Positions 18,242-26,944 of a stretch of 64,000 nucleotides of DNA are shown here, in pieces. Made by a program: the position numbers and the translations under genes. Within the stretch, counting starts at the first letter, position 1. Each line of letters opens with the position of its first letter. Source of the DNA: HGM05232 sp964646495 (GTDB lineage: Bacteria; Bacteroidota; Bacteroidia; Bacteroidales; Muribaculaceae); NCBI GenBank assembly GCA_964646495.1, contig CAZYEO010000001.1, positions 8,140 through 72,139 on the forward strand, in the 5' to 3' direction. Under the pieces are notes generated by a model. The model saw only the letters and a program-made list of their open reading frames with translations, was not told where the DNA came from and ran no database searches.

Positions 18242-19958
18242 ATGAAGAAAATTTTACTTTTTATTTCAATGATCGTAGGGACTTTCCCTATGACATTTGC
18301 TCAGTCTCCAATCGAAGTTGTAAAGTCCGTAAGCTATGGTGATGTTATCGCTACTGATAAAGCTATATATACTGGTGCAACTGCTATTAACGCCAATAAT
18401 GAAAGTTTTGTGGCCGGAGTATTTGATAAAGCATTTACAATCAAAACTCAACTTGAACCGATTTCTGTAAGCTCATTTGTGGCTAAATACGACAGTGATC
18501 TCATTCCGATGTGGTCGGTAGCGATTCAGGGAGCAGCCACAGTAACTACTATAGCCGAAGATGGAAATGGTGGTGTGTATGTAGCCGGTACGATGGCTGA
18601 TGAGGTCGTATTTAATGGTACTGATGGAGTTTCTATCACAAAAGAGGGTATGAAAATGGAGGGTGCATTCACCACAGGGCAGAATGTATCGTTTATTGCT
18701 CATTACAATGCTGCCGGAGTGGTTCAAAAAGTGAGCACAATAATTCCTGAGCAAATACCAGCCTTGGTAGCAACAGGAATGTATTTCCCTGCTGATGGCG
18801 ATTTGTATTTCCGCATTGGCAAACTCGAAGTGGCTAATGGTACAGTATATGCTTCAGCTGTGTACACAGGTGAAATAACATCTACTTCCGGAACAAAGTA
18901 TAGCGGAGGCTACATGGATGTATATGGGTTTATGTTTTTAGACCTTCGTGCAGGCGCGGTATTTGCGCTTGATAATGATTTAGCTATTAAAAATGCTGCA
19001 TTTGAGGTTCATCCAAAAAGTGGCGATGCGAAACAACAGGAAGTACGTAATTTCACATTTACCACAAATGGAACTGAAATGTATGTAGGCTTCGTGGCAC
19101 TTGGTGAAGAGAACTATTCGGCATTTAATACTACCGGAAATCTATCATTTTACATTTACAGATGAAGGTGTGACAGCACTCGGACACGTAGTTGCTAAAT
19201 TGGATCTTGCAACAAGTACATTGAATAAACTTGAAAAATGGGAATATGTTACAGATGAAACACTTGATATAGATAAGATGCTTTATATGAAGGTTGCTAA
19301 CGGCAATCTACTTATAGCAGGAACTTATCTTGGTAGCCTTCCATTTGACAACAATGTAAAAGCTACATCTTCTGACGATATTTATGCTGTGGCATTGAAT
19401 CCTAATGATTTGAGCGTTAAATGGACATATACTTCAGGCTATGATGAAGGTGCGAAAACTGATAAAGAAGAGATATTTACTGCTGCAACTTATTGTGATG
19501 GTGCATTCTTGATTTCAGGATATGCAGCAACCAAAGCAGGGCATGTGATTGACAATTCCATAAGAATTGAAGTAGATCCCAAAACAGGTGCTTCATTGAG
19601 CATCGCCAAAGCTACAAATGTAACATATTCGATGGCAGCTCAAGATAAATATTTTGTATCAGCTTCTTCAGAATCTCCTGCAATGTCGTCATTTATTGTA
19701 GAATTGTGGAAAAATACATCTGGAGTGGAATCAGTAATCGGCAATACGAATAAAGTTACTGTTTATCCTAACCCTGCAACTGAAGTATTGAACTTTACCG
19801 AATTGTGTGATGTGAAAATTCTTTCGTTGTCAGGAAGTATGCTTGCTAAAGCAAATGGTGTGACATCAATAGAAGTGTCTTCATTGCAACAGGGCTTGTA
19901 TATTGCACGTATTGTGAATGATGGAAAAGTGGAAATGGTGAAATTCATTAAGAAATAA
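18242..19958 (+). pseudogene. Secreted T9SS type A sorting-domain protein, frameshifted
   Basis: A single gene is split by a +1 shift at the T4 run 19148-19151. The first frame (18242-19165) starts with a signal peptide ending TFAQS and carries repeated WSVAIQGAATVTTIAEDGNG-like strands, as in secreted beta-propeller proteins. After ...TTGNLSF it runs into YIYR-stop. Removing one T restores ...SFTFTDEGVTALG and continues to 19958. The restored C-terminus, VYPNPATEVLNF...GLYIARIVNDGKVEMVKFIKK, is a classic T9SS type A sorting domain. The intact product would be about 571 residues. It is called broken because neither half has both the export signal and the sorting signal. A sequencing error is possible. 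Confidence 0.8.
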
Positions 19959-19981
19959 CCATTCCCCCCTACATAATAAAT

Positions 19982-20023
19982 AGAGAAAGGAGCGTTCATC
20001 ATGCGGTGAATGCTCCTTTCTCT
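19982..20023. terminator. Bidirectional terminator
   Basis: AGAGAAAGGAGC-x-TTCA pairs with TGAA-x-GCTCCTTTCTCT between convergent genes. The stem is 16 bp with one mismatch, and T runs lie on the plus side. Confidence 0.85.
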
Positions 20024-20038
20024 GTTTATCGGATAGTT

Positions 20039-22414
20039 TTAATATTCAAATGTGATTCCTATACCCGGAATGAGTGTGCCGCTACTCTGTTTTATATACT
20101 TCATGGTGTAGCGTTGCTGGTCGATTGGAGCCGAGGGATTCTCAATTACTCCTGTACTCATTAATACATCGGGACGGTTGAATTTGCTTATGGTAACGTT
20201 CTGCAAATCAATGTAAAATCCAAGCATGCAGCGTTTCACGTAGAACGTTTTATCGATGCGTAAGTCCAATTGCCCGTATGATGGTAATCTTTCGGAGTTG
20301 AAGCGAGAATAATCGAAGTAGGGTTGTCCTTTGGCATTCCAAGCTGTGACGAGCGATGATTTATCTTCATCGTAGGGAGTATAGGGTGCGCCACCGATAA
20401 ATTTAAATCGTGCTCCAACGCTCCAATTGTGTGGAAAATTATATGTGCCACTAATGTTGAATATAAATCTGTTGTCCCATGCCGAAGGTATATATTCAGA
20501 TGTGGAGTTATTGCGGTATTCGCTTTTGAATATTGTGAGCGATGAGGATAGATTCAGTTTTGAGGCAATAAACCAGCGTGCAAGAAACTCTATTCCATAC
20601 GCCCTTCCTTGAGCAGATGATACCAATGGTTCATTGCCTATCACTCCATAATCATCACCTTTACAACTCAATGGAATATTTTCTTCGATGCAAAGAGGAA
20701 TATTGTCGTAGTTTTTATAAAATCCTTCCATTGATAACTCCAATGAAGCCCCTTTCGACCAATTTAAGCCGGCAGAAGTTTGAATCACACGCATATATTC
20801 AAGATTTTCATTCACATATTTCCCTTGATAATCCTTATATCCTAAGGCTGTGTATGGTGGCAGTTGGTAAAATAATCCGCCATTGGCACTTATTGAAATG
20901 CCATGTCCTATTTTGTAGGATAGTGAAGCGCGGGGTGATAGCTGTTTCAGCATGTTACTCATTTTAGAAGAGTAGCCACATCCGTCGCTTCTCAGTCCAA
21001 GAGTGGCGTTAAAACGGTCGTCGGGAGTAGCGAAATGCGCTGTGGCAAATACACCCCATTTCATTGTACCGAGAAAAGTGTGATAACGATCTGTCGATGG
21101 TGTGCCTGCAATAAATAGTTTTTGATATGTATCATTAAGATATTGAGCATATTCAATGTTTGTGCCGACATTTATTTTCCATTGTTCTAACATGGTGAGA
21201 TTCTCAAATCTAAACTTTGATTCCTGTTCGGTGGATTTAAGCCTCAACCGTAAATTCTCGGGCATGGAATCATCGTTGCCGGTGTATTTCAGGTTGTCAT
21301 TATTCATATAGCTGTGACTCAACACCACTGTTTGCTGGTTAATGCCGGCATAGTGCTTATATACTGCGCCTAAGGTGAAAGTTTGCTGTTTGATAAGAGG
21401 AAGATAGCTTAATATATATTCTGATTTTTCATCGTCGAGCGAAGTATTTAGCTTCATGTTGTCGATACCCACAAGCCCCATTAGAGTTAATTCGTTTCTT
21501 GGATTAAAGCGTGTTTTTATCTTAAACTGTCCGTCGGTAAATGTGGGAAGGAATGGCAATTTAATCATCTTGAAAAGTAATTGCAGATAAGATTGTCGCA
21601 TTGAAACGAGATAAGAGGTTTTATCCCCTATATGCCCGGTGGATGTGAGCGAAAATTCCGATGTACCGAGTGTGGCTTTCAGAGTGTAACCATTCATATT
21701 CCCTTCTTGAAGTTTGAAATCAAGTACAGAACTCAGGGCATTTCCACGTTCGGCAGGTACGGTGCCGGTGAAAAATTTCACTTCCCGTATTAAATCTGCA
21801 TTTATTATCCCCACAGGTCCACCCGAAGCCCCTTCTGTGCTGAAATGATTGATATTAGGTATCTCTACGCCATCAAGATAAAATCTATTTTCGGATGGTG
21901 CTCCACCTCTTACTATCAAGTCATTGCGATAGCCGGCAGGGGAGAACGAAACACCGGGATATGATTGCACTATGCGAGAAATATCGCGATTTGCTCCGGG
22001 GCTTTTCTCAATTTCTTGAATCCCGATTATATGTAATCCGATAGGGTTGGCATCATCGCGCCGTATGGGAGAGGATGTGATGTTTACCTCTTTTAATAGT
22101 GCCGGATTATCTTCCATTTCGATAATAATATCGATGTCGCGAGTAGTGACGAAATATTGAGGTGTGATATTATCCTTATATCCCATAGATGCCGCATGCA
22201 ATGTGTAAGTTCCGGGAGTTACATCCGGAAAACTAAAATATCCCGTGCTATCACATACTACAGCGCGAGGAGTTCCTACAAGAGCTACATTAACATATTC
22301 TATGGGGGTTCGTTCGGTTTTTGAGATTACTCGCCCGGTAATTGTGTGCGATGATTGAGCCCAAGATGATAGCGATAACGACAATAGCAGAGCTACAATA
22401 GAAAGTATTCTCAT
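20039..22414 (-). CDS. TonB-dependent outer-membrane receptor
   Basis: This 791-residue outer-membrane transporter has a signal peptide ending LSSWAQ. A carboxypeptidase-regulatory-like beta-sandwich follows (about residues 24-105, VISKTERTPIEYVNVALVG). Next is a plug domain with ISRIVQSYPGVSFSP and the conserved LIVRGGAPSENRFYLDGVEIP. A 22-strand-type barrel ends in an aromatic residue (GIGITFEY), the usual BAM signal. It has no SusD partner and is shorter than SusC proteins, so it is more likely a siderophore, metal or small-ligand receptor than a PUL component. The permease gene ends 4 nt upstream of its start, suggesting co-transcription. Confidence 0.9.
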   Translation of the reverse strand: MRILSIVALLLSLSLSSWAQSSHTITGRVISKTERTPIEYVNVALVGTPRAVVCDSTGYFSFPDVTPGTYTLHAASMGYKDNITPQYFVTTRDIDIIIEMEDNPALLKEVNITSSPIRRDDANPIGLHIIGIQEIEKSPGANRDISRIVQSYPGVSFSPAGYRNDLIVRGGAPSENRFYLDGVEIPNINHFSTEGASGGPVGIINADLIREVKFFTGTVPAERGNALSSVLDFKLQEGNMNGYTLKATLGTSEFSLTSTGHIGDKTSYLVSMRQSYLQLLFKMIKLPFLPTFTDGQFKIKTRFNPRNELTLMGLVGIDNMKLNTSLDDEKSEYILSYLPLIKQQTFTLGAVYKHYAGINQQTVVLSHSYMNNDNLKYTGNDDSMPENLRLRLKSTEQESKFRFENLTMLEQWKINVGTNIEYAQYLNDTYQKLFIAGTPSTDRYHTFLGTMKWGVFATAHFATPDDRFNATLGLRSDGCGYSSKMSNMLKQLSPRASLSYKIGHGISISANGGLFYQLPPYTALGYKDYQGKYVNENLEYMRVIQTSAGLNWSKGASLELSMEGFYKNYDNIPLCIEENIPLSCKGDDYGVIGNEPLVSSAQGRAYGIEFLARWFIASKLNLSSSLTIFKSEYRNNSTSEYIPSAWDNRFIFNISGTYNFPHNWSVGARFKFIGGAPYTPYDEDKSSLVTAWNAKGQPYFDYSRFNSERLPSYGQLDLRIDKTFYVKRCMLGFYIDLQNVTISKFNRPDVLMSTGVIENPSAPIDQQRYTMKYIKQSSGTLIPGIGITFEY

Positions 22415-22418
22415 AAAT

Positions 22419-23555
22419 TTATTCTAATGATTTTTCTTTACATGGTTTACTATCTTTGCTACTGATATTTCGGGGATTATGCACGATATATTCATCGTAA
22501 TATGAAATAAGAAGAGTAGTAAGAGGTAGAGCAATTATTAGACCTATAAACCCTAATAGTGTACCCCATATCGAAAGTGACAAAAATATAATAGCAGGAT
22601 TTAACCCCATATATTTACCCATGATTTTCGGAGTGAGATACATATCTTGAATGGCTTGAACAATGCAATATACTGCTATAGTTTCACCAAACATAATCCA
22701 GAAGTTCTCCCCTGTACTCACGCTATATACCAAGCATAGAACCGCTGCAAAAGGAATCGAAATCAATTGCAAATATGGAACCATATTGAGAATCCCGATA
22801 AATAATCCGAATACTACTGCCATTGGTAGCCCAATGATAAGAAATCCGATACTGAACAGTATTCCTACTATAAATGAAATGAGTGCCTGCCCTCTGAAAT
22901 AATGGTTCATACTATTTTGAATATCTCTAAAAACCTTAAATGTTCCCTTTTGATATTTTTGAGGTACGGCATTCTTAAATCCATTCATCACCCTGTCGTA
23001 GTCGATAAGGATAAATATCAAATATAAAAAAACTACCAACCAGCTGACAATAGTCAGAATCACACGAATACCCCCATCGAGAACAATCCACGTATCACCC
23101 ACTACCTCCTCGATAATAGTTGCCCATTGGTCTTGAGATAATAATCCTTTTAATTTCTCGAAATCAAGATATTTTATCACAAAATCATGTACGGCATCCG
23201 GTATATATGGAATATCAAGCTGTTCTTGTGTATAACGCTGAAACAACGCTATCATTTGTTCTATTTCGGTGATAATATATGGAATGAAAAAATATAATCC
23301 TATGCCCACAAATAGAGTAATCTCGATAAGAGTGACTATGATAGCTATTAAGTTGCCTTTCAAATGCAATAGTTTGCGATTATAGGTTACCAATGGCTGT
23401 ATGAGATATGCCAATAAACATGCCACGATAAAGGGCAATAAAACACCTTTAAGATAATTAATTATGAATAATACTCCTGCTATAATTATCACCGTGAATA
23501 TTATTCTCATTACACGGTCGAATGTATATGGTTTCCTTTCTGTCATTGTACTCAT
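22419..23555 (-). CDS. AI-2E family (YdiK/PerM-type) permease
   Basis: This 378-residue inner-membrane protein of the AI-2E/UPF0118 family has seven or eight predicted transmembrane helices. Family hallmarks include LLPFIVACLLAYLIQPLV near the N-terminus, a long soluble loop (about residues 95-150), and the C-terminal GIPFA-like and GLNPAIIFLSLSIWGTLLGFIGLIIALPL segment. Substrates vary between members. The start is set at the ATG 23555 (MSTMTERKP), since the -7 element at 23588-23581 places transcription initiation near 23574. An in-frame start at 23606 would lie upstream of the promoter. The TonB-dependent receptor gene follows after 4 nt. Confidence 0.88.
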   Translation of the reverse strand: MSTMTERKPYTFDRVMRIIFTVIIIAGVLFIINYLKGVLLPFIVACLLAYLIQPLVTYNRKLLHLKGNLIAIIVTLIEITLFVGIGLYFFIPYIITEIEQMIALFQRYTQEQLDIPYIPDAVHDFVIKYLDFEKLKGLLSQDQWATIIEEVVGDTWIVLDGGIRVILTIVSWLVVFLYLIFILIDYDRVMNGFKNAVPQKYQKGTFKVFRDIQNSMNHYFRGQALISFIVGILFSIGFLIIGLPMAVVFGLFIGILNMVPYLQLISIPFAAVLCLVYSVSTGENFWIMFGETIAVYCIVQAIQDMYLTPKIMGKYMGLNPAIIFLSLSIWGTLLGFIGLIIALPLTTLLISYYDEYIVHNPRNISSKDSKPCKEKSLE

Positions 23556-23580
23556 ATCCAAAATTATAAAGTTTATTTTG

Positions 23581-23588
23581 CAAAGATA
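23581..23588 (-). promoter_or_regulatory. -7 element of AI-2E permease operon
   Basis: TATCTTTG followed by CAAAAT on the minus strand is a typical Bacteroidota -7 site. It sits 46 bp from the first copy of the 43-bp repeat. Confidence 0.65.
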
Positions 23589-23633
23589 ATGAAAAGTTAA
23601 TGGCAAAAATATGTTTTTATCCTTTTAAAGCTG

Positions 23634-23676
23634 TGAATCGATGGAGCTTATTGCAATTGGGCGTTGAAATAATTAT
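23634..23676. repeat. 43-bp direct repeat, left copy flanking the PUL
   Basis: This is identical over 43 bp to 47201-47243 and in the same orientation, with flanking bases that differ on both sides. Its right end overlaps the stop codon of the PUL regulator gene. It contains the short palindromes ATCGAT and ATTGCAAT. Confidence 0.95.
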
Positions 23677-26594
23677 AATTTCTGGAGATATTCGGCGAGA
23701 TTTGTATCTCTACTCAATTCCATCTTTTTGCGTAATCTGTACCGAGCCATTTCCACGCTTCGGAATGAAATATTCATAAGTGGTGCAATATCTTTTGAAC
23801 ATAGCCCCATTTTAAGATAAGCACATAGCCTCTGATCTCCCAAATTCAGCTGTGGATACTGTTCAAGCAAGCGATTCATGTAATTTTCATAAACAATATC
23901 AAAGTTACGGATAAAATTGCGCCAATCGTCGTCGTGACTTATGCTCTCTTTTGTTATATTTTGAATTTTATTGAGTTGTTTGTTTGCCGAAATACTTAAA
24001 CTACCATCATTTTCGCTTTCCTGTAATTTGGAAATCATAGCGGAAATATCCATTAATATTTCATTTTTACGAATCATATTCATGGTTATATTTGATAGCT
24101 CTTCTGATTTGCTCTTGATGTCATGCTCCAATTGTTCGTTCTTGAGGTGAGCTATTTCATAATTTTTGCGTATGGTCTCTTCTTCTGCTTTATGCTTTAT
24201 TTCTTCTAATTCCTTTTCTTTGCGTTGCAGTATTGCGCGTGTGGCATCTTGGTATGATTTTTTTATGTATTTTATGGTAAATACTAATAGGATTATAAAC
24301 ATGATAAAATATACGCAATAAGCCCAAATACTTCTATACCAAGGAGGTAGAATTGTAATTTTTAAAGAATATTCAATGTTCTCACCATCGTATGTATCAA
24401 TAGCCTTTATTCGTAATATATAGTTTCCTTCTGCCAATCGTGTGTATTCTTTGGTGTTGATGCGTGATAAAGAACTCCATTCTTCATCATATTTCTCAAG
24501 TAAACAACTGTACAGCACCGCATTTTCAGCCCGATATTCGGGCATAGTGTAGATAAAACGCAATGAATTATGTTTATACGGTATATTTATGCATGTATCG
24601 TATTTCTCTTTCGTGGTATTGAAAATCAAAGAATCATTTTCAACCGTTGAAAATATTTTAATTATAATATTGTGTTTTTCCTTCACATATTCTTTGTTGT
24701 CTTTTAATTTTATTTCGTAAAAACCATCTTGGTTTGAAATAATAATTGATTGGTCGTTAATGAAATTCAAGTCGTTGAAACCGGCAATTATTTTATTAGA
24801 AAGTGGCTTGAAGCTTAATGAATCGACATCATATCCACCTCTGTTATTCCGATATGCTACCTGCAATAGATTATAAGAAATATTCCATATATCATTGTTT
24901 GTGGGTTGATATATTTTTGCACTTGGATTATTTTTGAAAAGATTGTCTAATTTAGCATCACTTATAAATGAATCACTTTCGGCAACGTATTTGAAAAACC
25001 CTCCGGGTGAAGATATTATAAACTCATTGTTCACAATGTTAGGAATGTTATTATAATCGGCAGGAAGTCCTGTTGCTTTGTTGAATAACTTGTCAATGGT
25101 GAATTCTGATAAATTTTCGTTCAATATAAGCTTATATACACCCTTCATCCAATGTCCTATCCATATATTACCCCATTTATCTTCTATTACATTGCTCCCG
25201 GCTTCATTAAATCCATTTATTTTATTTGCTAAACTCCATACACCGTTTTTGTTTTGGATAAGGTAGAAACTGTTATAGGTAAATGCAAGCGCATACCCCG
25301 GATGCTTTTTCAGCTTAGTTACAGACCATGTGCCGGGAATAGATTTTATCTGCGACCATTGTCCATTTAAGTTTTGATATAATCCGGCATCGCAACATGC
25401 AAAAAGGCTTTTACCAATTGTATCAATACTCCACACTTGTCCCTTTATGATTGATTCCATTTCGGTGGGTTTTTTGTTAGACTCCAATGGATATACAGTA
25501 GAATATAGACCATGGTTAGTACCCATAAATAGAGTTTTGTCTATGAGCAATGATGCATATCCTGCTCCATATATTGTAGGATTGCCTAATACGTTGGATA
25601 TTGGAGAGTTATGCAGTACATAATCAATTCCATTGTCTAAGCCCAACCATATATTTTTAAGTTTATCTATATATATATTCAAAACGGTGTTATTTTGCAT
25701 GCCGCTTAAAGTGTTGAGGAAAGTGCTCTCATTGGTATGACAGTCTTTTATTACTATTCCTAAATTCACTGTTCCGAATATTAAATTGTTATTGCTAATG
25801 GTGGCAGTAAATACTTGATTTTCTCGGAGAAAGGGATCAATATCCAATTTTAACGGTTTTATTGAGTTTCCGTTATAACTATATACACCATCTAAAGATG
25901 TAACTATCAATAATTGATCGAATGGTAAGAAACTATTTAATATTGCAACAACTTTTTTCCCTATTATAAATTCGTTTCCGTTTATTGGTATGAATTTATT
26001 ACCGGAAAGCATATTTATCCCCTTGTTAATAGATGCCACATATATTTTATTGTCGATTAAGGCTGATGTAGTTATTTTATCATCGAAATGAATCGTAGAA
26101 GTTACATTGCCGTCATAACATAATAGATCGTAGTCGCTTTGAAACCAATAATCATTATCTTTTTTGAAAATATTCCAGATTTCGGTCAAATGTATATTAT
26201 CATCTTTTAGGGTAGGAATTAAACTATAATAGTCGAGGTCGCCATTTATATTATTGTTCTGAAAATATCCAAATTCCGATGAACCACCAACGTATATACG
26301 ACCATTCCTGTTGTCAATGTTTATCGAACGCACAGTTGTGTGGTTGGAATTATAGTGTTGTTCCCATGATTTACTATCAAAAGATAATAATCCTTTATCG
26401 TTGCCGAAATACATTCTCCCCAAACTATCCTGTGCAGCCGCCCAATTTTGAGTGCCAGCATTATAAAGCGATCTACTGAAATTTCTTACCAATGGATATG
26501 AAGCTTGCATTTCTAAATATGAAGATATAGCAATTATCATCACTATGAATATCTTAAAATATCGAAATGAATGATTAAATATATCTTTTGTCAT
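23673..26594 (-). CDS. PUL sensor-regulator: propeller repeats, Y_Y_Y domain, LuxR-like HTH
   Basis: This is a 973-residue one-piece transmembrane regulator. An N-terminal hydrophobic segment (FKIFIVMIIAISSYLEM) precedes a long periplasmic sensor made of two-component-regulator-propeller repeats, for example GRMYFGNDKGLLSFD, NIWLGLDNGIDYV and NIWIGHWMKGVYKL. A Y_Y_Y domain follows (about residues 685-745), then one transmembrane helix (AYCVYFIMFIILLVFTIKYI) and a Glu/Lys-rich coiled coil. The C-terminal HTH (LCSKDIAPLMNISFRSVEMARYRLRKK) is of LuxR type. It lacks histidine kinase and receiver domains, so it is not a hybrid two-component system. It faces susC divergently and most likely activates the PUL on sensing a beta-1,3-glucan oligosaccharide. 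Confidence 0.88.
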   Translation of the reverse strand: MTKDIFNHSFRYFKIFIVMIIAISSYLEMQASYPLVRNFSRSLYNAGTQNWAAAQDSLGRMYFGNDKGLLSFDSKSWEQHYNSNHTTVRSINIDNRNGRIYVGGSSEFGYFQNNNINGDLDYYSLIPTLKDDNIHLTEIWNIFKKDNDYWFQSDYDLLCYDGNVTSTIHFDDKITTSALIDNKIYVASINKGINMLSGNKFIPINGNEFIIGKKVVAILNSFLPFDQLLIVTSLDGVYSYNGNSIKPLKLDIDPFLRENQVFTATISNNNLIFGTVNLGIVIKDCHTNESTFLNTLSGMQNNTVLNIYIDKLKNIWLGLDNGIDYVLHNSPISNVLGNPTIYGAGYASLLIDKTLFMGTNHGLYSTVYPLESNKKPTEMESIIKGQVWSIDTIGKSLFACCDAGLYQNLNGQWSQIKSIPGTWSVTKLKKHPGYALAFTYNSFYLIQNKNGVWSLANKINGFNEAGSNVIEDKWGNIWIGHWMKGVYKLILNENLSEFTIDKLFNKATGLPADYNNIPNIVNNEFIISSPGGFFKYVAESDSFISDAKLDNLFKNNPSAKIYQPTNNDIWNISYNLLQVAYRNNRGGYDVDSLSFKPLSNKIIAGFNDLNFINDQSIIISNQDGFYEIKLKDNKEYVKEKHNIIIKIFSTVENDSLIFNTTKEKYDTCINIPYKHNSLRFIYTMPEYRAENAVLYSCLLEKYDEEWSSLSRINTKEYTRLAEGNYILRIKAIDTYDGENIEYSLKITILPPWYRSIWAYCVYFIMFIILLVFTIKYIKKSYQDATRAILQRKEKELEEIKHKAEEETIRKNYEIAHLKNEQLEHDIKSKSEELSNITMNMIRKNEILMDISAMISKLQESENDGSLSISANKQLNKIQNITKESISHDDDWRNFIRNFDIVYENYMNRLLEQYPQLNLGDQRLCAYLKMGLCSKDIAPLMNISFRSVEMARYRLRKKMELSRDTNLAEYLQKL

Positions 26595-26698
26595 TACTTA
26601 TTGCTTGTTTAAATAAGAATGTGTTTTTTAACAAATGAATTATATTAATAATTTAGTCAAATATATAAAAAATAATATTGTTGATGTGTTGGTTCGCT

Positions 26699-26714
26699 TA
26701 TGTTGTACAACATA
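26699..26714. promoter_or_regulatory. 16-bp palindrome, candidate regulator operator
   Basis: TATGTTGTACAACATA is a perfect inverted repeat placed between the divergent regulator and the susC-like gene, and it fits dimer binding by the LuxR-like HTH protein. Function is inferred from position only. Confidence 0.45.
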
Positions 26715-26838
26715 TTTTATGTAAATTACTGATAAACAGTGAATTTATAGATATATGTTTAGTTTTTGTAGTATGAATATATAAGGTATGTTGAGTTTTT
26801 TATGAATATATTTTTATTCATTATATGTAATATATGTT

Positions 26839-26846
26839 TAGTTTTG
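26839..26846 (+). promoter_or_regulatory. Possible -7 element of the PUL operon
   Basis: TAGTTTTG matches TAnnTTTG and is followed by C. It would give a leader of about 90 nt before the susC-like ATG. No TTTG -33 element is present, as expected for an activator-dependent promoter. Confidence 0.4.
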
Positions 26847-26944
26847 CAATGTGATTTCGCCATAATATAAAGCAAGTCACAAAAATCTTAAATATAGAAT
26901 AAAATTATTAACAAAAATGATTTAATACCAAACCCCAATATTTT

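Larger units (their letters stand above)
26595..26944. other. Divergent control region between regulator and susC-like gene
   Basis: These 350 very AT-rich bases contain a perfect 16-bp palindrome (26699-26714), two near-identical copies of ATATATGTTTAGTTTT (from 26751 and 26831) and a TAGTTTTG -7-like element (26839-26846). No gene is seen. Confidence 0.6.

Noticed and set aside
20039..22414. The TonB-dependent receptor as part of the glucan PUL
   Set aside because: It lies outside the left 43-bp repeat, lacks a SusD partner and is coupled to the permease gene, so it is not part of the PUL.
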